This document shows, piece after piece, positions 42,108-45,119 of a stretch of DNA of 45,119 nucleotides. This DNA comes from an uncultured Bacilli bacterium (GTDB lineage: Bacteria; Bacillota_I; Bacilli_A; RF39; UBA660). The first letter of the stretch is position 1; each line of letters starts with the position of its first letter. The notes under the pieces were generated by a model. The model saw only the letters and a list, made by a program, of their open reading frames with translations, was not told the DNA's origin and ran no database searches. Made by a program: the position numbers and the translations under genes. Where the stretch lies: assembly GCA_947600335.1 (NCBI GenBank), contig CANQGB010000006.1:1-45119 (forward strand), read 5' to 3'.

Positions 42108-44263
42108 TACATAGATACCCTTTCTGAGATTTCAACCATTTTCGCTTTATTAAGTCTTGTATCACCATGAACTCTTGAATAAGATAAGTAACCATTCATT
42201 CTATCAATTTTAGTCAAATCATCACTACCACACTTTGGACAAGTATCCATATCCAATTCTTCATGACCACAGTTATTACAATAAGCAAGTGATAAATTAA
42301 CTCCTTCATAGAAACCTTTTTCCATAGCTCTTTCAATATAAGTAATCATGGCTTTTTTATTATAATTTAAGTTATATCTTACATATTGAATTCGGCCACC
42401 TCTAAATAAATCCCAGAATCTATTTTCTAAGTCTTGTTTTTGAATACCATTGATATTTTCCCAAACTCCACAATGGAAAGAATTACTTACATATTCCCGA
42501 GAAGATACTCCTTCAATAATGCCATATTTCTTTCTAAATTGTTCGATTTGTAAACCACATAAATTTTCAGCTGGAGTACCATAAATAGCATATAGAATAT
42601 GGTCTTCTTTCTTAAATTCTTGAATCTTTTTATTAATATATTCCATTACTTCTAAGGCAAAAGCTCCATCTTCTACTAAAGATTTACCATTATATAATTC
42701 TTGTAATTCGTTTAAAGCGGTGATGCCAAAAGATGCTGTAGATGCTTCTAATAAAGGTGCAATACAATCACCTGGTTTTAAGTTACCTTTATAGAAACCA
42801 CCTTCACAGTAAGCTAAAGGATTAGTACTAGCTTTTTTCTTACCTAAATAATCATAAGTCCGAATATGAACTTTTCTAATCATTTCTAGATAATAATCTA
42901 ATACTTCATAAAAATCTTTTTGTTCTTCCCGAGCTTTAGCTAAAATCATTGGTAAGTGTAGAGAAATAGCCCCGATATTGAAACGACCAATAAACACTGG
43001 TTTATCATCTTTATCAGCTGGTTCAAAGCCCCCTCTTTCAAAGTAAGGACTTAAGAAAGCCCGACAACCCATAGGACTTACAACCCGACCGTATTTTTTA
43101 TACATTTCTGGAACATAGCCTTCACCAGTTAATGATAAATAATCTGGGTACATTGTTTTAGAACTACATTCAATAGCCGCTAAGAAGTTTTCTCTTAATT
43201 CTTTGCCTTCACCATGTAAATTTTTATCATATAAGAAAACTAATTTAGGAAATAAAGTTGGTTTTTTAAAGCCTTCTTTACCTTGACCTTTTTGATGGGT
43301 TTCTAAAATAGTTTTAGCAATTAATCTTCCAAACCTACTAGTATCAATTCCAAAAGTAAAGGTTACAAATGGATAATCACCACGACTAGAACCGACACTG
43401 TTTAATTTATATTCAATGCCTTGATATCCTTGTTCACATTCTCTTCTTGTTTTTTTCCAAGCATATTCTTTAGCTTTTTCTTCTAAAGCATCATCGCCTT
43501 TAATATCTAAATATTCTTGATAATATTTATTATAAGTTTTTTCCGCATAAGGTGCTAAAATCGTATCAACCTCTGGAACCGTAAATCCTCCATATTGCAT
43601 TGCAGCCGTACTAATGATAACATCGCCCATAACATCAAAAGCTGTATCTAAGGTCTTTGGCTCATTATACCAAAGATTACCCATTTCAAAACCGCCTTTC
43701 ATGATATTACCAACATCACATAAGCAACAGTTCATAGTATCGCGGCGCGCTGACATATCATGAATATATATATAACCATCTTCACAAGCTTCAACTTCGG
43801 CACTAGTTAAGAAGAATTTTTTATACAGTTCCTTATTTAAAGAACCATAAACTAAACTTCTTTGGGTAGCTACTAAAGCACTATCTGTATTGGAATTTTC
43901 TTTATCACCAATATAATTAATAGCTTGGGCTTTTTTATAAACTTTATCTAAAATATGGACAAATTCATTTTTATAGTTCCGATATTCCCGATAACTTTTA
44001 GCTACTAGTGGATTAATTTGTTCCAAAGCGGCTTCCACACAGTTATGCATTTGTTGAACTTCCGGATTAGTTGTTTGGGTTTCTAAAAGGGCTAAAACAA
44101 TCGTAACAACTTCATCTTCAGCTTCTGGGGTCAATTTAACCATAACTCTTTCAGCGCTTTTTCGAATGGCAATTTTGATTTTCTCGGGGTCAAAATCTTG
44201 TTCGTTACCATTTCTTTTAATAACTTTTATTTTTTTAGCAAATGCTGCTTCTTTTTTATTCAT
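42107..44263 (-). CDS. nrdD: NrdD, anaerobic (class III) ribonucleoside-triphosphate reductase
   Basis: 718 residues from ATG 44263 (AGGAG at 8 nt; a GTG three codons up is in frame). An ATP-cone regulatory domain (KVIKRNGNEQDFDPEKIKIA and on to about residue 90) precedes the glycyl-radical barrel. The C-terminal zinc site is YCNNCGHEELDMDTCPKCGS and the radical glycine is in RMNGYLSYSR. It reduces NTPs to dNTPs without oxygen, so the host grows anaerobically. First gene of nrdD-nrdG-dut. An extended -10 (TGATAAAAT) is at 44296-44301, with the perfect palindrome 44320-44341 just upstream. Confidence 0.96.
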   Translation of the reverse strand: MNKKEAAFAKKIKVIKRNGNEQDFDPEKIKIAIRKSAERVMVKLTPEAEDEVVTIVLALLETQTTNPEVQQMHNCVEAALEQINPLVAKSYREYRNYKNEFVHILDKVYKKAQAINYIGDKENSNTDSALVATQRSLVYGSLNKELYKKFFLTSAEVEACEDGYIYIHDMSARRDTMNCCLCDVGNIMKGGFEMGNLWYNEPKTLDTAFDVMGDVIISTAAMQYGGFTVPEVDTILAPYAEKTYNKYYQEYLDIKGDDALEEKAKEYAWKKTRRECEQGYQGIEYKLNSVGSSRGDYPFVTFTFGIDTSRFGRLIAKTILETHQKGQGKEGFKKPTLFPKLVFLYDKNLHGEGKELRENFLAAIECSSKTMYPDYLSLTGEGYVPEMYKKYGRVVSPMGCRAFLSPYFERGGFEPADKDDKPVFIGRFNIGAISLHLPMILAKAREEQKDFYEVLDYYLEMIRKVHIRTYDYLGKKKASTNPLAYCEGGFYKGNLKPGDCIAPLLEASTASFGITALNELQELYNGKSLVEDGAFALEVMEYINKKIQEFKKEDHILYAIYGTPAENLCGLQIEQFRKKYGIIEGVSSREYVSNSFHCGVWENINGIQKQDLENRFWDLFRGGRIQYVRYNLNYNKKAMITYIERAMEKGFYEGVNLSLAYCNNCGHEELDMDTCPKCGSDDLTKIDRMNGYLSYSRVHGDTRLNKAKMVEISERVSM

Positions 44264-44319
44264 AAACTTCACTCCTCTACCTTTTTATTAAAACCATTTT
44301 ATCACTTCTATTTTGTTAT

Positions 44320-44341
44320 TTTTGTTGCAATTGCAACAAAA
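44320..44341. promoter_or_regulatory. Perfect 22-bp palindrome, probable operator
   Basis: Core TTGTTGCAATTGCAACAA with one more T and A on each side. It sits between divergent nrdD and a Crp/Fnr-like gene remnant, overlaps the -35 of the latter and lies about 20 bp upstream of the nrdD -10. It does not resemble NrdR boxes. Likely site of a dimeric regulator. Confidence 0.65.
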
Positions 44342-44359
44342 CATTTTTTTTGTTATAAT
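44331..44359 (+). promoter_or_regulatory. Promoter of the Crp/Fnr-like remnant
   Basis: TTGCAA (44331-44336), 17 bp, TATAAT (44354-44359) with extended TGT. The -35 is the right half of the palindrome, so a bound regulator would block it. Confidence 0.7.
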
Positions 44360-44392
44360 TTTTTTAAGTAGACAAAAAAGAGGTCCTAAAAT

Positions 44393-44566
44393 ATGCAGAA
44401 TTTAAGCCAAAAAAAAATCAATGATTTACAATTCAAAGTCATGTCAAGCTGTGTCAATTCTCGAATGGCTAAATTTAAAGCTGGGGAATATATCACGAGT
44501 TTTGGCCTAAGACAAAAGACTTTAGGCTTAGTTATATCTAAAAATCTCGGTATAATACTCTTATAA
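44393..44566 (+). pseudogene. Truncated Crp/Fnr-family regulator
   Basis: 57 residues behind AGAGGTCC. MQNLSQKKINDLQFKVMSSC, then AKFKAGEYITSFGLRQKTLG and LVISKNLGIILL resemble the start of the cyclic-nucleotide-binding domain (F-x-x-GE-x-I-x-x-x-G, then LG-x-V-x-x-G). The frame stops there; the same frame continues DNKYIRCTND, then another stop. The rest of the sensor domain and the helix-turn-helix are absent, so it is a broken gene or a degenerate copy. Its promoter and ribosome site are intact. Family call is moderate because only the first 57 residues remain. Confidence 0.5.
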
Positions 44567-44722
44567 GATAATAAATATATCAGATGTACAAATGATTAAA
44601 AATCATAATTTAATTTTAAGCAATAAAAAAACTCTTAAATGAGGAATTTTAAAGTTATTCACATCAATTTAAAAGCATTTTTTTACAACTAATTATAATG
44701 CATTTTTGCATCTTTTAAAGCA

Positions 44723-44980
44723 TTATCTTTTTTGGTTCATTTCGTTTTCTTGTACCCATTGGTCAAATTCTTCTTTTGTTTCTGGTAAAGGGTTGGGTAT
44801 ATTTGATAAATTTAAATCATCTAAAGAAGCTGACAAATCTAAATCTTCGGAAACCCTTTTTGGCCCATTTATTTCTTTTAATTGGTCAACATTTGTAAAT
44901 GAAGCACTACTTTCATTTTCAAATATTTTCTTCATTTTATTTAATTCTTCTTTATTTAATTTTGATAAATCATAATCCAT
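44723..44980 (-). CDS. Small acidic hypothetical protein, 85 residues
   Basis: The ATG at 44980 follows AAGGAGGATTTAGCAT, a strong site, which decides for this strand over an overlapping plus-strand frame. The protein is acidic and hydrophilic with no membrane segment; an initial helix (LSKLNKEELNKMKKIFENES), a disordered middle and NPLPETKEEFDQWVQENEM near the end. Function unknown; upstream genes lie outside the window. Confidence 0.6.
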   Translation of the reverse strand: MDYDLSKLNKEELNKMKKIFENESSASFTNVDQLKEINGPKRVSEDLDLSASLDDLNLSNIPNPLPETKEEFDQWVQENEMNQKR

Positions 44981-45119
44981 ATGCTAAATCCTCCTTTTGC
45001 TGTATATATTACACTAATTTTAATCATTTGTAAATATAAAGTTTTTTTGAGTTTAGGTATTTTATGAATTTTTTTGTTAAATCAACCTTATTTTATATAT
45101 GATTTAAATAATAAATAAA

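Noticed and set aside
44706-44975. Plus-strand open frame opposite the 85-residue gene
   Set aside because: No ribosome site; the minus-strand frame has a strong AAGGAGG and normal composition.
1-45119. tRNA/rRNA genes, insertion sequences or integrases
   Set aside because: I scanned for CCA-ending cloverleafs, rRNA-like stretches and transposase motifs and saw none I could support.
1-45119. Mycoplasma-type recoding of TGA to Trp
   Set aside because: TGA ends several genes at conserved positions (e.g. LRR paralogue 3 and nrdG), and tryptophan is encoded by TGG in all recognised proteins.

Overview
The window is AT-rich DNA from a low-GC Firmicute, most likely an uncultured gut member of the Bacilli (RF39/Mollicutes-like or Erysipelotrichia-like). 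The evidence is Bacilli-type gene order (ezrA next to a cysteine desulfurase and thiI; a ymfF/ymfH peptidase pair; infC-rpmI-rplT; a SufCDSU cluster), Gram-positive VanY and EzrA, SpoVS and CotJ proteins, and TGA used as a stop codon, which excludes the recoded Mycoplasma lineage. The exact taxon is inference. Almost all genes lie on the minus strand.

Layout by region. 1-670: the 5' end of a SipW-type surface-protein gene interrupted by a poly-G tract, then a candidate type I toxin-antitoxin locus (29-residue hydrophobic peptide, convergent antisense RNA, duplicated antisense promoters). 846-4014: small hypothetical genes, an acetyltransferase, a VanY-like carboxypeptidase and one frameshifted gene. 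4208-5745: infC-rpmI-rplT with an autoregulatory leader; rplT has an unusual C-terminal extension. 5794-15166: five tandem paralogues of a leucine-rich-repeat protein. 15259-18327: sufCDSU. 18386-25791: thiI, its cysteine desulfurase, a GNAT, ezrA and two M16 peptidases. 26141-28781: a hypothetical gene, sufB (separated from its operon) and two small genes fired from a back-to-back promoter.

28815-28882 is an orphan structured small-RNA candidate with its own promoter and terminator. 28981-32875 pairs a candidate ADP-ribosyltransferase-like protein with an ADP-ribosylglycohydrolase and three unknown proteins, one of them membrane-bound. 33006-38725 holds spoVS, trmL, a thioredoxin-fold protein, cotJB/cotJC-like genes, a membrane protein and a Ca-type P-ATPase. 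38902-40988 is a second SipW-type surface protein with the same promoter and the same ten-G tract. 41092-44566 is nrdD-nrdG-dut, with a divergent remnant of a Crp/Fnr-family regulator and a perfect palindrome between them.

The strongest non-routine observations are: (i) two surface-protein genes with identical G10 tracts inside the signal-peptide coding region, both out of frame as given and both restored at nine G, which is the design of slipped-strand phase variation; (ii) the type I toxin-antitoxin candidate at the left end; (iii) the 9.4-kb LRR paralogue array with strictly periodic 22-residue repeats; (iv) the ADP-ribosylation locus; (v) the orphan small RNA. All functional statements are by recognition of family motifs in the translated sequence; no searches were run.
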